Positions 44,633 through 55,443 of a stretch of 62,022 bases of DNA are shown in pieces. Both the position numbers and the translations under genes were made by a program. Numbering within the stretch: the stretch's first letter is position 1; the number at the start of each line of letters is the position of its first letter. The notes beneath the pieces were generated by a model. The model worked only from the letters and a program-made list of their open reading frames with translations. It had not been told where the DNA came from and did not search any database. Where the stretch lies: NCBI GenBank assembly GCA_024102725.1, contig JAGFJL010000162.1, positions 1 through 62,022 of the forward strand, written 5' to 3'. Source of the DNA: Nitrococcus mobilis (GTDB taxonomy: Bacteria > Pseudomonadota > Gammaproteobacteria > Nitrococcales > Nitrococcaceae).

Positions 44633-46312
44633 ATGAACGCAGCAGAGGATGGAATGGAGTGTGGTCCCCGTAGCCAGACGAGTCGCACCAGGGGCGGGGA
44701 TTCGGCGGGTACGCTCGACCCGCCGGCGGAGCCCGCCGTGGCGAGCCAACCAGACGAGCGTGAGCGATTGTCGATCTACGGTCTCATATGGCTAATGGCC
44801 GAATCGGTGCCGCGGGTTTTGGGCTCGCAGTGGAGCCTTGGGGTTGCGTTATTGGCCGGTGCCGCCATGCCATTGGGCTTTGCCCCGTTCAATCAGTGGC
44901 TGGTACCGGTGGTTGCTCTGGCTGTGCTCTTTGCGATTGTGGCTGTGGCGCCAACTCGTCGTGCACTTGGTGCGAGCTATCTGTTCGGGATCGCCTATGT
45001 CGGTCTGGGCTGCTACTGGATCTACATCAGCGTCAGTCGCTACGGTGGCGGAGTGCTCGCGGGCGCGCTGGTTACGGTGTTGCTCACGCTGATTGCAGCG
45101 CTCTACCCGCTGCTGGCCTGCGCATTGGGTAAATATATCGGGCGCGGTAACCGATACCGCACGGTGGCTTTGACATTGCCCTTGGCGTGGGTGTTGATCG
45201 AGTGGATTCGAAGCTGGCTTTTCAGTGGAACGACCTGGCTGACTGTCGGCTACACTCAGATCGATGGCCCGCTCTCCGGCATCGCTCCCGTGTTCGGCAC
45301 TTATGGTATCAGCTTGGCCGTGGCGCTCATTGCCGGCAGTTTGGCCGGTGTGGTATTACGGCCGGCGCGCGTTGGGCTGATGGCTTTGGGGGTGATCCTC
45401 GGCGTTAGCCTGTTCGGCGGGTGGGGGTTGGATCGGCCCTGGACATCGCCGCAAGGCGAGCCGATTCGTGTTGCGTTGGTGCAAGGCGATTTTGCACAGG
45501 ATCAGAAATGGCTGCCGCAACACCGGCTCCCGACGCTGGCTCGCTATCGGCGCTTGACCGAGCCTCACTTCGGGGCGGATCTGGTAATCTGGCCTGAGAC
45601 CGCCGTGCCGGTATATTACCACGAGGTTAGTGCCGCTTACCTGGATCCGCTGGCGCGGGAGGCGGCGCGCCACGGCACCACCATCCTCACGGGAGTGCCG
45701 GTCATGGATCCGGCCCGTAAAGCCGCTTTCAATGCCGTAGCGCGACTTGGCGATCTCCCCGCTTTTTACTATAAGCGTCATCTCGTGCCGTTTGGCGAAT
45801 ATGTGCCTTTCCGGGCGGTACTCGGCAATGCGCTTGATATTCTCGGCGCGCCCATGGGCGATTTCGCCGCCGGCGAGTCTTCGGCTCTGCTGCTGGCGGC
45901 CGGCCAGCGGCTCGGGGTGTCCATCTGCTATGAGATTACTTTCGGCAAGGCAATCGCGGCCGCGCTGCCGGCGGCCGATCTGCTGGTCAACGTCAGTGAT
46001 GATGCGTGGTTCGGCGAGTCCTTGGCACCTTATCAGCACCTGGAGATGGCGCGCATGCGGGCCCGGGAGACGCAGCGCTATCTGCTGCGCGCGACCAATA
46101 CCGGCCTTACCGCCATCATCGACGCGCAGGGCCGAGTGCGCGAGCTTGGGCCCCTGTTCCAGCCAGTCGTGGTCACGGGGCAAGCGCAACCCCGGGTGGG
46201 GACTACCCCCTATGTGATCTGGACCGATTATCCAGCCATCGCCGGTGTGCTGCTCGGGCTGGCGGGGAGCGTCTTGTGGCCGCGCCGGCGGGTGGACGGT
46301 CTCAGCCGGTAA
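44633..46312 (+). CDS. lnt: apolipoprotein N-acyltransferase
   Basis: A 559-residue inner-membrane enzyme adding the third acyl chain to lipoproteins. The membrane part has about six helices (residues 65-265), followed by a periplasmic nitrilase domain with the Glu-Lys-Cys triad: [10 protein letters not shown] (Glu about 322), [16 protein letters not shown] (Lys about 381) and SICYEITFG (Cys about 432). The first ~50 residues are polar and not conserved; [10 protein letters not shown] at 44792 is a possible shorter start. It ends the miaB-lnt block and overlaps the end of the convergent dehydrogenase gene by 11 bases. Confidence 0.93.
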   Translation: MNAAEDGMECGPRSQTSRTRGGDSAGTLDPPAEPAVASQPDERERLSIYGLIWLMAESVPRVLGSQWSLGVALLAGAAMPLGFAPFNQWLVPVVALAVLFAIVAVAPTRRALGASYLFGIAYVGLGCYWIYISVSRYGGGVLAGALVTVLLTLIAALYPLLACALGKYIGRGNRYRTVALTLPLAWVLIEWIRSWLFSGTTWLTVGYTQIDGPLSGIAPVFGTYGISLAVALIAGSLAGVVLRPARVGLMALGVILGVSLFGGWGLDRPWTSPQGEPIRVALVQGDFAQDQKWLPQHRLPTLARYRRLTEPHFGADLVIWPETAVPVYYHEVSAAYLDPLAREAARHGTTILTGVPVMDPARKAAFNAVARLGDLPAFYYKRHLVPFGEYVPFRAVLGNALDILGAPMGDFAAGESSALLLAAGQRLGVSICYEITFGKAIAAALPAADLLVNVSDDAWFGESLAPYQHLEMARMRARETQRYLLRATNTGLTAIIDAQGRVRELGPLFQPVVVTGQAQPRVGTTPYVIWTDYPAIAGVLLGLAGSVLWPRRRVDGLSR

Positions 46313-47474
46313 AAGCGGGAATGCCCGTTTGGGCGCGGCCGAGTATCAAGGCGTGGATGTCGTGCGTGCCCTCGTAAGTATTTACCGCCTCCAGATTCAG
46401 CATGTGACGGATTACGTGGTATTCATCGACAATGCCGTTGCCGCCGTGGATATCGCGTGCCGCGCGGGCGATCTCAAGCGCCTTGCCGCAATTGTTGCGT
46501 TTGAGCAGTGAGACCATTTCCGGTGCCCAACGATCCGTGTCGATGAGCCGCCCCAAGCGCAACGCCGCCTGCAGCCCGAGCGCGATCTCGGTTTGCATGT
46601 CGGCGAGTTTTTTTTGTATGAGCTGATTGGCCGCCAGCGGCCGTCCGAATTGAGTGCGCTCCAGGGTGTAACGGCGCGTGGCCTGCCAGCAAAACTCCGC
46701 CGCGCCCATGCTGCCCCAGATGATGCCGTAGCGGGCTTTGCTGAGACAGCTGAACGGACCCTTGAGTCCGTCCACCAAGAGCGCGTTCGCCTCGGGAACG
46801 AAGACCTCGTCCATATGGATTTGGCCGGTTACGGAGGCGCGCAGCGCGAATTTGCCCTCGATCTTCGGGGTCTCGAGCCCCGCCATGCCACGTTCTAGGA
46901 TGAAACCGCGGATTTCGCCATCGAGCTTGGCCCAGATCACCAGGACATCGGCAATGGGCGAATGGGTGATCCAGCTCTTGGCTCCGGACACGCGATAGCC
47001 TCCCCGGACCTTTTGGGCGTGACTCGTCATGCCGCCCGGATCCGAACCATGGTCGGGTTCGGTGAGGCCGAAACAGCCGATCCATTCGCCGCTTGCGAGT
47101 CGGGGAAGGTATTTGGATCGTTGTTGCGGGCTGCCGAAGGTTGCGATGGGAAACATCACCAGCGAAGACTGCACGCTCAAGGCGGAGCGATAGCTGGAAT
47201 CGACCCGTTCCAGCTCGCGTGCGATGAGCCCATAACAGACATGGTTTGCGCCGGCGCCACCGTATTGCTCCGGCAGCGTTGGGCCGAGGAGTCCGAGCGC
47301 GCCCATCTCGCGCATGATCTCGCGGTCGAAATGCTCGTACCGATTGGCCTCTAGAATGCGGGGCATGAGACGCTGCTGCGCATAATCACGCGCCGCGTCT
47401 CGGACCATGCACTCATCCTCAGTCAGCTGTTCGTCCAGGCGCAATGGATCAGCCCATTCGAAGGGTGCGGTCAT
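46302..47474 (-). CDS. gcdH: acyl-CoA dehydrogenase, glutaryl-CoA dehydrogenase type
   Basis: A 390-residue flavoprotein. [17 protein letters not shown] and [20 protein letters not shown] form the FAD site. The catalytic base is Glu368, in [12 protein letters not shown], the pattern of glutaryl-CoA dehydrogenases, which oxidise and decarboxylate glutaryl-CoA to crotonyl-CoA in lysine/tryptophan breakdown. The substrate assignment rests on resemblance, and other short-chain acyl-CoAs are possible. No CoA-transferase or electron-transfer flavoprotein gene is adjacent. It is divergent from the suf regulator. Confidence 0.88.
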   Translation of the reverse strand: MTAPFEWADPLRLDEQLTEDECMVRDAARDYAQQRLMPRILEANRYEHFDREIMREMGALGLLGPTLPEQYGGAGANHVCYGLIARELERVDSSYRSALSVQSSLVMFPIATFGSPQQRSKYLPRLASGEWIGCFGLTEPDHGSDPGGMTSHAQKVRGGYRVSGAKSWITHSPIADVLVIWAKLDGEIRGFILERGMAGLETPKIEGKFALRASVTGQIHMDEVFVPEANALLVDGLKGPFSCLSKARYGIIWGSMGAAEFCWQATRRYTLERTQFGRPLAANQLIQKKLADMQTEIALGLQAALRLGRLIDTDRWAPEMVSLLKRNNCGKALEIARAARDIHGGNGIVDEYHVIRHMLNLEAVNTYEGTHDIHALILGRAQTGIPAFTG

Positions 47475-47550
47475 GTCAGTTTCCTCCTGAGCGAGTCGCG
47501 GCCGCGATTACAGCAAAACTCGCGGCCGGGGCGGAAATGCGCCAGCAAAA

Positions 47551-47585
47551 ATAGGGTACCCAAAGAGTCCACTATCCATTATAAT
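47551..47585 (+). promoter_or_regulatory. suf operon promoter with IscR-like box
   Basis: A perfect -10 TATAAT at 47580-47585 lies only about 10 bases before the regulator's ATG (47596), so the mRNA would be nearly leaderless. No standard -35 is seen. Directly upstream, 47551-47575 is an imperfect 25-bp palindrome starting ATAG and ending CTAT. Its right half, AGTCCACTAT, matches the IscR type-1 half-site AGTCRRSTAT at 9 of 10 positions. Autorepression by the Rrf2 protein is the likely meaning. Confidence 0.55.
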
Positions 47586-47595
47586 TCGAACCGTC

Positions 47596-48057
47596 ATGAT
47601 CCGAATTAACCGTGAAACCGACTACGGGATCGGCATTCTTACGCTTATGGCGCGGCGCCGGCGGGAGCGTTTCAACGCCGCCGAGCTGGCCCAGTGGCGG
47701 CGGCTGCCGCAGCCGATCGTTAGCAAAATACTCAAACACTTGGCGCGCAATGGGATCCTTATTTCCTATCGCGGGGTCCAGGGTGGCTACGCATTGGCGC
47801 GTTCGCCCGAGGAGATCTCTTTGGCGGACATTATCGTCGCGTTGGAGGGCCCGATCTCGCTGACTGAGTGTGTCATCGGGGGAGCGGATGCCTGTCAATA
47901 TGGTGCCAATTGTGCCGTAAGTGCCCGCTGGCGCCACATTAATCAAAAGATTCGCATGGCGCTGGAAGCCATCAGCCTGGCGGAGATGGACGTCTCGGAG
48001 CCAACAGGCACACCGACCGGCGGTCAGGCGATCACGGTACATCACTCTTGCGTTTAG
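47596..48057 (+). CDS. sufR: Rrf2-family [Fe-S] transcriptional regulator of the suf operon
   Basis: A 153-residue Rrf2 protein related to IscR (the 'SUF system regulator' type). A winged HTH covers residues 6-70 ([36 protein letters not shown], and the [10 protein letters not shown] wing). Three cysteines (Cys92, Cys100, Cys106, in [16 protein letters not shown]) are positioned to hold an Fe-S cluster. It probably represses the suf genes when clusters are plentiful and releases them under iron shortage or oxidative stress. It starts the operon, with sufB 11 bases after its stop. Confidence 0.9.
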   Translation: MIRINRETDYGIGILTLMARRRRERFNAAELAQWRRLPQPIVSKILKHLARNGILISYRGVQGGYALARSPEEISLADIIVALEGPISLTECVIGGADACQYGANCAVSARWRHINQKIRMALEAISLAEMDVSEPTGTPTGGQAITVHHSCV

Positions 48058-48068
48058 CGGAGTCCATT

Positions 48069-49517
<1,449 letters not shown>

Positions 49518-49525
49518 TGTGGCGC

Positions 49526-49602
49526 TGGTGCGGTTAAGTGGCGCAAAAAGGGCAGGGGCGAATCGTATTTGCGGGTGTTTGCCGCGGCTCCAAACCGCAC
49601 CA
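49526..49602. repeat. long-range inverted repeat in the sufB-sufC gap
   Basis: Perfect 10-bp arms TGGTGCGGTT (49526-49535) and AACCGCACCA (49593-49602) are separated by 57 bases. They fall in the only large gap inside the suf operon and could fold in the mRNA and set the balance between sufB and sufC-sufT. A 15-codon ORF (MSEQQAERAGMNLCV) follows near 49612. Confidence 0.4.
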
Positions 49603-49715
49603 CCCCCACGCATGAGCGAGCAGCAAGCCGAGCGCGCGGGCATGAACCTGTGTGTTTAGGGGAATCGATTGCAGCCGGGATCGGATAAAGAGACGACGTC
49701 GACGGAGGGCCGTTC

Positions 49716-50471
49716 ATGGCACTGCTTGAGATCCGGAACTTACACGCCCAAATCCAAGGCGTGGAGATTCTAAAAGGCATTGACCTCGCGATTGAGCGCG
49801 GGGAGACGCACGCAATCATGGGGCCGAATGGCTCGGGCAAAAGCACGTTAGCCAAAGTTCTGGCCGGCGATCCGAGCTATGAAGTGACCGGCGGCGAAGT
49901 GTATTTTCAAGACCGTAATCTACTGGAGTTGGCGCCTGAGGACCGCGCTCGAGAGGGTGTTTTTTTGGGCTTCCAGTACCCGGTCGAGATTCCTGGAGTA
50001 TCCAATACCTACTTTCTCAAGGCGGCTTTGAATGCGATCCGTAAGTACCGGGGTGAGCAGGAGCTCGATGCCATGGAGTTTCTTCAGCTCATCAAGGAGC
50101 GCGCGAAGTCGGTGAAGCTGGATGAGGCGTTGTTGCGCCGACCCGTCAATGATGGCTTCTCGGGCGGTGAGAAAAAGCGCAACGAGATCTTTCAACTCGC
50201 CGTGCTGGAGCCGTATCTGGCGATTCTTGATGAGACCGATTCCGGACTGGACATCGACGCCTTGCGTACCGTGGCAGACGGCGTGAATTCCCTGCGTAGC
50301 GAAGAGCGCGGTTTCCTGGTCATCACGCATTATCAGCGCCTGCTTAACTACATCATCCCGGATAAGGTGCACGTGTTGCTCCATGGGCGAATTGTCAAAT
50401 CCGGTGGCAAAGAGCTTGCCGAGGAATTGGAGGAGAGCGGGTACGCGCTGTTTGAGGAGGCCGCCGCTTAA
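49716..50471 (+). CDS. sufC: SufC ATPase
   Basis: A 251-residue ABC-type ATPase of the SufBCD complex. Walker A is GPNGSGKSTLAKVLAG (about 36), the signature is GFSGGEKKRNEIFQLAV, Walker B is LAILDETDSGLDIDAL, and the H-loop is ITHYQRLL. It powers the conformational change that exposes the SufB-SufD interface. It starts at the ATG at 49716 (GGAGGG upstream), and sufD follows after 20 bases. Confidence 0.97.
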   Translation: MALLEIRNLHAQIQGVEILKGIDLAIERGETHAIMGPNGSGKSTLAKVLAGDPSYEVTGGEVYFQDRNLLELAPEDRAREGVFLGFQYPVEIPGVSNTYFLKAALNAIRKYRGEQELDAMEFLQLIKERAKSVKLDEALLRRPVNDGFSGGEKKRNEIFQLAVLEPYLAILDETDSGLDIDALRTVADGVNSLRSEERGFLVITHYQRLLNYIIPDKVHVLLHGRIVKSGGKELAEELEESGYALFEEAAA

Positions 50472-50491
50472 TTGCGGCGCCGGAGGTCCGG

Positions 50492-51823
50492 ATGGAAGCG
50501 ATTGCTGAGCAGAAAAGTATTTACTTGCAAGACTACGAGGCGCATGCGGCTCAAGTAGAGGAATCGAAGGGGTTGAGGCGGCTCCATCGCAATGGGATCG
50601 AGCGTTTCGAAGCCCAGGGATTTCCGGGTCGAACGGTGGAGGCTTGGCGCAAAACGGACCTTACGCCGGTATTGCGCGAGCATTTCGTGCCCAGTGATGG
50701 GCCGGGTCCAGTGGCCTCGGGCTTGATCGAAAAAGTGGGTGCGCTCGGCCAGGCGCATCGCCTCGTGTTCGTCGATGGGTGGTTTGACGCGGGCTTGTCC
50801 GATCCGGGGGAATTGCCGAACGGATTGACAGTGGCGCCGCTGTCGGCCTCCGAGGAGCGCATGCCGGCGATTATGTGGGAAGCGCTCGGTGCTTACGCCG
50901 ATACCGCAACGCATCCGTTTGCCGCGCTCAATACAGCGTTCTTCCGCGATGCCGTCATGGTGCACGTGGCCCGCGGGACAACGCTAGTGCAGCCTATCGT
51001 AGTGGTTCATGTGTTGACTTCCGAGGCCGATCGCCGCGCGGTTTATCCGCGGACCCTAATCGTGGCCGAGGAAGCGTCTCAATTCAGCTTGGTAGAGCAT
51101 TTTGTCGGTGCCGATGAGCCTTTCGCGCTGAACTGCCCGGTTGCGGAGATCGTGGCTCAGCAAGGTGCCAACGTCGACTACTACAAAGTGCAGGAGGAGG
51201 GTGGCGGCAGCGCTCATCTCGGAGCGGTTCACGTTGAGGCAGCGCGGGATGCGACCGTCCATGTCCACTCGTTCGCCTGTGGTGCGAAGCTCGCGCGTAC
51301 CGATATTTACGCTAATCTGACCGGTCCGGGTGCCGATGTCACGCTCAATGGCCTATACCTTACCAACGGCCGACAGTATTGCGACCATCACACCTGGGTC
51401 AATCACAAAGCGGAACACGGCACTACCCGACAACTGTTCAAAGGGGTCTTGCAAGGGCGTTCGGAAGCCGTCTTCGATGGGTTGGTGAAAGTATTCGAGC
51501 AGGCACAAAAAATTGATGCGCAGCAGCAGAATCGCAACTTGTTGCTGGGGAAGTTGGCGCTTGCGCACTCGAATCCACGGCTCGAAATCCATGCCGACGA
51601 CGTCAAGTGTTCGCATGGCTCTACCGTGGGCCAACTCGACGATGAGGCGCTGTTTTATCTCAATACTCGCGGCATCAGCTTTGATGAGGCGCAAGGCATG
51701 CTGACGGTGGCGTTCGCCAACGAGTTGCTCACGCCGATTCGTTTGGATGCGCTTTATCAATACGAACGCCGGTTGCTGTTGCAACAGCTACCGGGTGCCG
51801 AGATGGCGGGGGAGATGTCATGA
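50492..51823 (+). CDS. sufD: Fe-S cluster assembly protein SufD
   Basis: A 443-residue paralogue of SufB. The N-terminal helical region includes RFEAQGFPGRTVEAWRKTDL, and the beta-helix ends with LFKGVLQGRSEAVFDGLVKV, QQQNRNLLLG, HADDVKCSHGSTVGQLD and ALFYLNTRGI (the SufD signature with its conserved Cys and His). Its ATGA overlap with sufS at 51820 indicates coupling. Confidence 0.95.
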   Translation: MEAIAEQKSIYLQDYEAHAAQVEESKGLRRLHRNGIERFEAQGFPGRTVEAWRKTDLTPVLREHFVPSDGPGPVASGLIEKVGALGQAHRLVFVDGWFDAGLSDPGELPNGLTVAPLSASEERMPAIMWEALGAYADTATHPFAALNTAFFRDAVMVHVARGTTLVQPIVVVHVLTSEADRRAVYPRTLIVAEEASQFSLVEHFVGADEPFALNCPVAEIVAQQGANVDYYKVQEEGGGSAHLGAVHVEAARDATVHVHSFACGAKLARTDIYANLTGPGADVTLNGLYLTNGRQYCDHHTWVNHKAEHGTTRQLFKGVLQGRSEAVFDGLVKVFEQAQKIDAQQQNRNLLLGKLALAHSNPRLEIHADDVKCSHGSTVGQLDDEALFYLNTRGISFDEAQGMLTVAFANELLTPIRLDALYQYERRLLLQQLPGAEMAGEMS

Positions 51824-53079
51824 GCACGGTTACCCCGATGCAGACCCACGACGCAGTTACCCCCCTCGCGGTGGAGCGGTTACGGGCGGATTTCCCGATC
51901 TTTGCCCGCCCGATGAACGGCAAGCGCTTGGTGTTTTTGGATAACGCGGCCAGTGCGCAGAAACCGGAAGCCGTGATCCGGGCAATTGATGAGTGCTATG
52001 GGGAGTATTATGCGAATATTCACCGCGGGGTCTATCAGCTCTCACAGCGATCCACGCAGGCCTACGAGGCGGTGCGGGGCAAAGTCCGAGCGCTGTTGAA
52101 CGGTGCTGATGACCGGGAGGTGGTCTTCGTACGCGGCGCCACCGAGGCCATTAACCTGGTGGCACATAGCTATGTGCGGCCCCGGTTGGGGCCCGGTGAT
52201 GAAATTCTGATTACCGGTATGGAGCACCACTCCAACATCGTCCCCTGGCAGCTGTTATGTGAGGAGACGGGTGCCACGCTCGTGGTCTCGCCGATAACGG
52301 ATAAGGGTGAGGTGGATGTGGAGGATTTTCGCAGCCGGCTTACGGCGCGAACGAAATTCGTCAGCATAGTGCACGTTTCCAATGCTTTGGGTACCGTCAA
52401 CCCGGTGCAGGAGATGATCGCCGCAGCGCATGAGTTTGGTGTGGCGGTGCTGGTCGACGGCGCTCAGTCGGTCCCTCACCTGTCGGTGGATGTGGCCGAG
52501 CTAGACTGTGATTTTTATTGTTTCTCGGGCCATAAAATCTATGGGCCCTCCGGCGTGGGTGTTTTATGGGGGCGGTTGGATCTACTGCGCGAGATGCGTC
52601 CCTATCAGGGCGGTGGTGAGATGATCCGCTACGTCACCTTCGAGCGCAGCGAGTTCGCTGAGCCGCCGCAACGTTTTGAGGCCGGTACTCCGAATATCGC
52701 CGGTGTCGTCGGTCTGGGCGCGGCCATCGATTATGTTTGTGCCATCGGCACGGAGCGGATCGCGGCGCATGAACATGCCTTGCTCGAGTATGCCACCGCG
52801 CGGCTTGGTGAAGTAGAAGGCGTGCGCATTATCGGAACCGCTACGGCCAAGGCGGGTGTCATATCCTTTTTGATGGGGCGCGTCCATCCGCATGATATTG
52901 GGACGGTGTTGGACTTGGAGGGGGTCGCGATCCGGGCGGGCCATCATTGTGCGCAACCTGTGATGCAACGATACGGCATACCGGCTACAGCCAGAGCCTC
53001 GTTTGGGTTGTACAACACCTATGACGACGTGGATGTGCTCGTGCGAGCACTGGACAAGGTTAGGGAGCTGTTTATCTGA
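51820..53079 (+). CDS. sufS: SufS cysteine desulfurase
   Basis: A 419-residue PLP-dependent desulfurase (group II). The PLP lysine is Lys239, in YCFSGHKIYGPSGVG. Also seen are NIHRGVYQLSQRSTQAYE, GMEHHSNIVPW, and the active-site Cys about 377 in AIRAGHHCAQPVMQ. It supplies sulfur to SufU, which is encoded directly after it with no spacing (53079/53080). Confidence 0.96.
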   Translation: MSTVTPMQTHDAVTPLAVERLRADFPIFARPMNGKRLVFLDNAASAQKPEAVIRAIDECYGEYYANIHRGVYQLSQRSTQAYEAVRGKVRALLNGADDREVVFVRGATEAINLVAHSYVRPRLGPGDEILITGMEHHSNIVPWQLLCEETGATLVVSPITDKGEVDVEDFRSRLTARTKFVSIVHVSNALGTVNPVQEMIAAAHEFGVAVLVDGAQSVPHLSVDVAELDCDFYCFSGHKIYGPSGVGVLWGRLDLLREMRPYQGGGEMIRYVTFERSEFAEPPQRFEAGTPNIAGVVGLGAAIDYVCAIGTERIAAHEHALLEYATARLGEVEGVRIIGTATAKAGVISFLMGRVHPHDIGTVLDLEGVAIRAGHHCAQPVMQRYGIPATARASFGLYNTYDDVDVLVRALDKVRELFI

Positions 53080-53523
53080 ATGTCTGATCTGCGCGATCTC
53101 TATCAGGAGGTCATTCTCGACCACAACAAACACCCGCGGAACTTCCGAAGCGTGGAGCCGCACTCGCACCAGGCGAATGGCTACAATCCACTGTGCGGCG
53201 ATCGCGTGACGATTCAGCTCAGCGTTGAAGGTGGAGTGATCGCTCAAATCGGCTTCCAGGGTGATGGCTGTGCGATCTCGACGGCGTCAGCCTCTCTCAT
53301 GACCGAGGCGCTTGAAGGCAGGACGGTCGAAGAGGCGCAAGCCCTATTCGATCGGTTTCATGATTTGGTGACTCGCGATGATGCCTATCCGGAAGCGGCC
53401 CTCGGTAAAATAGCGGTGCTGGCGGGCGTGCGGGATTATCCCATGCGGGTCAAGTGCGCTACGCTCGCGTGGCATACGCTGCACGCGGCGTTGGCGGAGA
53501 AGGACGAGGTAAGCACCGAGTGA
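53080..53523 (+). CDS. sufU: SufU sulfur-transfer protein
   Basis: A 147-residue IscU-like protein. The three Cys and the Asp are present: YNPLCGDRV (Cys39, Asp41), GDGCAISTAS (Cys64) and MRVKCATLAWHT (Cys126). The spacing of 61 residues between the second and third Cys is about 20 longer than in IscU, which is the SufU hallmark. SufU of Firmicutes is a zinc-dependent sulfur acceptor for SufS rather than a scaffold. Here it takes the place of SufE in a gammaproteobacterial-type operon. It starts at the base after the sufS stop. Confidence 0.94.
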   Translation: MSDLRDLYQEVILDHNKHPRNFRSVEPHSHQANGYNPLCGDRVTIQLSVEGGVIAQIGFQGDGCAISTASASLMTEALEGRTVEEAQALFDRFHDLVTRDDAYPEAALGKIAVLAGVRDYPMRVKCATLAWHTLHAALAEKDEVSTE

Positions 53524-53533
53524 GGTAAATCAA

Positions 53534-53869
53534 ATGAGCGAGGCCGCTACCGCAAAAGTAGATAGTGAGAGGCTGCGCGAAGCGGTGGTGGAAGCACTGC
53601 AGTGTGTCTACGACCCGGAGATACCAATCAACATCTACGCACTTGGATTGATCTATGAGTTGGATGTGGATGACGCGGGTTTCGTGGATGTCGTGATGAC
53701 GCTGACAAGCCCTTCCTGTCCTGTTGCAGGTCAGATGCCGGGCATGGTCAAGTCCGCCGTCGAGCAGGTTGCCGGTGTGCAGGCGGCCGAGGTCGAGTTG
53801 ACTTGGGATCCGCCGTGGAGTTCCGATCGCGTATCCGAAGCAGGCAAGCTCCAGCTGGGACTCATCTGA
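53534..53869 (+). CDS. sufT: SufT, DUF59/MIP18-type Fe-S assembly protein
   Basis: 111 residues, a DUF59 domain: CVYDPEIPINIYALGLIYEL and the conserved LTSPSCPVAGQMP with its reactive Cys, ending VELTWDPPWSSDR. Family members help mature Fe-S proteins under high demand. Last gene of the suf operon, 10 bases after sufU; a terminator-like hairpin follows. Confidence 0.93.
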   Translation: MSEAATAKVDSERLREAVVEALQCVYDPEIPINIYALGLIYELDVDDAGFVDVVMTLTSPSCPVAGQMPGMVKSAVEQVAGVQAAEVELTWDPPWSSDRVSEAGKLQLGLI

Positions 53870-53878
53870 GGGAGTTGG

Positions 53879-53910
53879 CATAGGCCTCCGCCTATGACTT
53901 TACTTTTGGC
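53879..53910 (+). terminator. suf operon terminator
   Basis: A perfect 7-bp stem CATAGGC / GCCTATG with loop CTCC (53879-53896) is followed by a T-rich tail (ACTTTACTTTT), 10 bases after the sufT stop. Confidence 0.6.
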
Positions 53911-54019
53911 GCGGGCGTTCGCGAGGTTTGTTTTTGTCTTGGCTGCGAAATCAACCGGATACGATCGGCGTGGTTTTGTGTGGGTGCTCATGAGGCGCAG
54001 GCCGCTTTGTCGACTGCAG

Positions 54020-54485
54020 TCAGCGGTCGGTGCGCACCGTCGATATCATCTCGCGTAGTTTCTCCCTTGCAGCTTTTTTGCCCAAGCTTGCCACTTCGGT
54101 AGTTGTACGGTGTGGCCATAACCGTAGACGTCCTGCGGCCGTTACCGGATCGTCGCCTTCAAGGGGCACCAGCGCCCAGTGCGGCCTGACCGACCTCGTT
54201 GTAATGAGAGCAGAAGACGTCCAGCGACTCACGCGCTTCACCCGGCGTGACGTAGAGCCTCCCGTATACTTCCTCCGTCTTCAGCGTCTGGTGGAAGCGC
54301 TGGGGCAGCCCGAGCTGCGTGGGTGTGCGGTATTGGCTGCGCACGTGCGCGTACTGCCCGTCGATGTGTCGCCGGAACACCCGCGCGATGAAGCTCGGCC
54401 CGTTGTCGGTGACGAGAAACGGTGTCTGCTCCAGCGGGCCGCGCAGACGCTCGGCCGCGGCGGCCGCCGCATCGAGCGCGGCGGC
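54020..54485 (-). pseudogene. decayed DDE (rve) transposase, C-terminal part
   Basis: Read on the minus strand, an integrase-core fragment begins near 54480 with LVTDNGPSFIARVFRRHIDG (second catalytic Asp in TDNG) and continues QYRTPTQLGLPQRFHQTLKT, where EEVY holds the catalytic Glu. A frameshift around 54190-54200 then moves the C-terminus (VRPHWALVPLEGDDPVTAAG and onward) to another frame, ending at 54020. The N-terminal half is missing. It belongs to the rve group (IS3/IS481-like); the exact family needs a database search. It is joined directly to an IS110-type fragment. Confidence 0.75.
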
Positions 54486-54685
54486 GCCATTAAGCGCACC
54501 TTATGGTCCAGTGCCCGCAGCCACCGTGCCCAGTGATGCGCACTCCCACAGGCCTCCATGCCCACCAGGCAGGCCGGCTGTTGCGCGAAAAGCGCAATAG
54601 TTCCGAGCGCTTGAGCCGCTTGCGCAGTGCCGCGTGCTCGCACTCGTCGACACCGTAAACCCATCCCGATGCGCTTGACTCTCAT
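54486..54685 (-). pseudogene. IS110-family transposase fragment (N-terminus)
   Basis: The minus strand starts with MRVKRIG at 54685 and, after frameshifts and a short internal deletion, carries FAQQPACLVGMEACGSAHHW and ARWLRALDHKVRLMAPP. This is the conserved N-terminal DEDD region of IS110-type transposases. At about 54486 it stops matching and runs into the rve fragment. Too damaged to function. Confidence 0.8.
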
Positions 54686-55217
54686 GTGGGCTCCCCTTCT
54701 TCCGCGATTGGTGGTTTCACTCTCCAATCTGGCACATCACGATGCCGAGAGAAGGAGGGGAGTCCATATCATCTCCCTAAGTGCAGCCTGCATTGTCGAA
54801 GCTGATAGACGGCTTGCTGATGGGGTATAGGCCATGCAACAGCCAGCCATGAGCTATCATCCTGCCTGGACAGGGCGGTTCGCCACCCAAGGGGGCTGCC
54901 TCGCCGAGATTACTCGCCAACGTTGGCCGCACAGGGGTTTATCTGGCAGTGCTGTTGTGGCTACGATCATGTTTTCGTGCTCGTCGGGGAGTGCGGGCAG
55001 GCCTCGGCGAGCGCTACTTCTATGAGTCACGGGTCACGGCTGCCCGAGCAGGCTAATCAATGGTTGCCGAACGTCCACCTGTGAGCATCGCCAATCTCAA
55101 GCGCTTCATGCTGGATATTTTTCGAGGTGCCTCCGGGCAATGCTTGCAAGAGTGTAACGATGAGATCTTTTATATATTCAATCAAATAGATTATAAATAT
55201 CTGCTGCATCAATGATG
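54686..55217. other. gene-poor flank of the IS mosaic
   Basis: No supported gene. Short open frames (e.g. from GTG 55081, VSIANLKRFMLDIFRGASGQ) look like wreckage without a recognisable family. Base composition falls towards the right, becoming AT-rich from about 55150. Confidence 0.45.
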
Positions 55218-55239
55218 ATACGTGATAACCATCACGTAT
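55218..55239. promoter_or_regulatory. perfect 9-bp inverted repeat in an AT-rich block
   Basis: Arms ATACGTGAT and ATCACGTAT with spacer AACC lie in a strongly AT-rich block (about 55150-55330) about 205 bases before the GGDEF gene. A regulator site is plausible by form. No bound factor can be named. Confidence 0.45.
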
Positions 55240-55443
55240 TAATCAATTCCAACTTGGGCGGCGTTAAGTAAGTTAGTAATAGGTAAAATAAAAATAATGC
55301 GTGACGTACTTAATTTTTAATCCAAAATAGGCTTATGGATTTATGCTAAGAGCTGTTTGTTGGCCTCATCGGATGAGTTCCACCGGCGGCATGATTTGGA
55401 GGAAAGGCGACAACCTGGACGGCGGGCGCAAGGAGGGGCACAG
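55240..55443. other. AT-rich upstream region of the GGDEF gene
   Basis: No supported gene. It contains AT-rich tracts such as GTAAAATAAAAATAATG and TTAATTTTTAATCC, which could serve as promoter or nucleoid-protein binding DNA, and AGGAGG at 55431-55436 serving the GTG at 55444. Confidence 0.4.
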
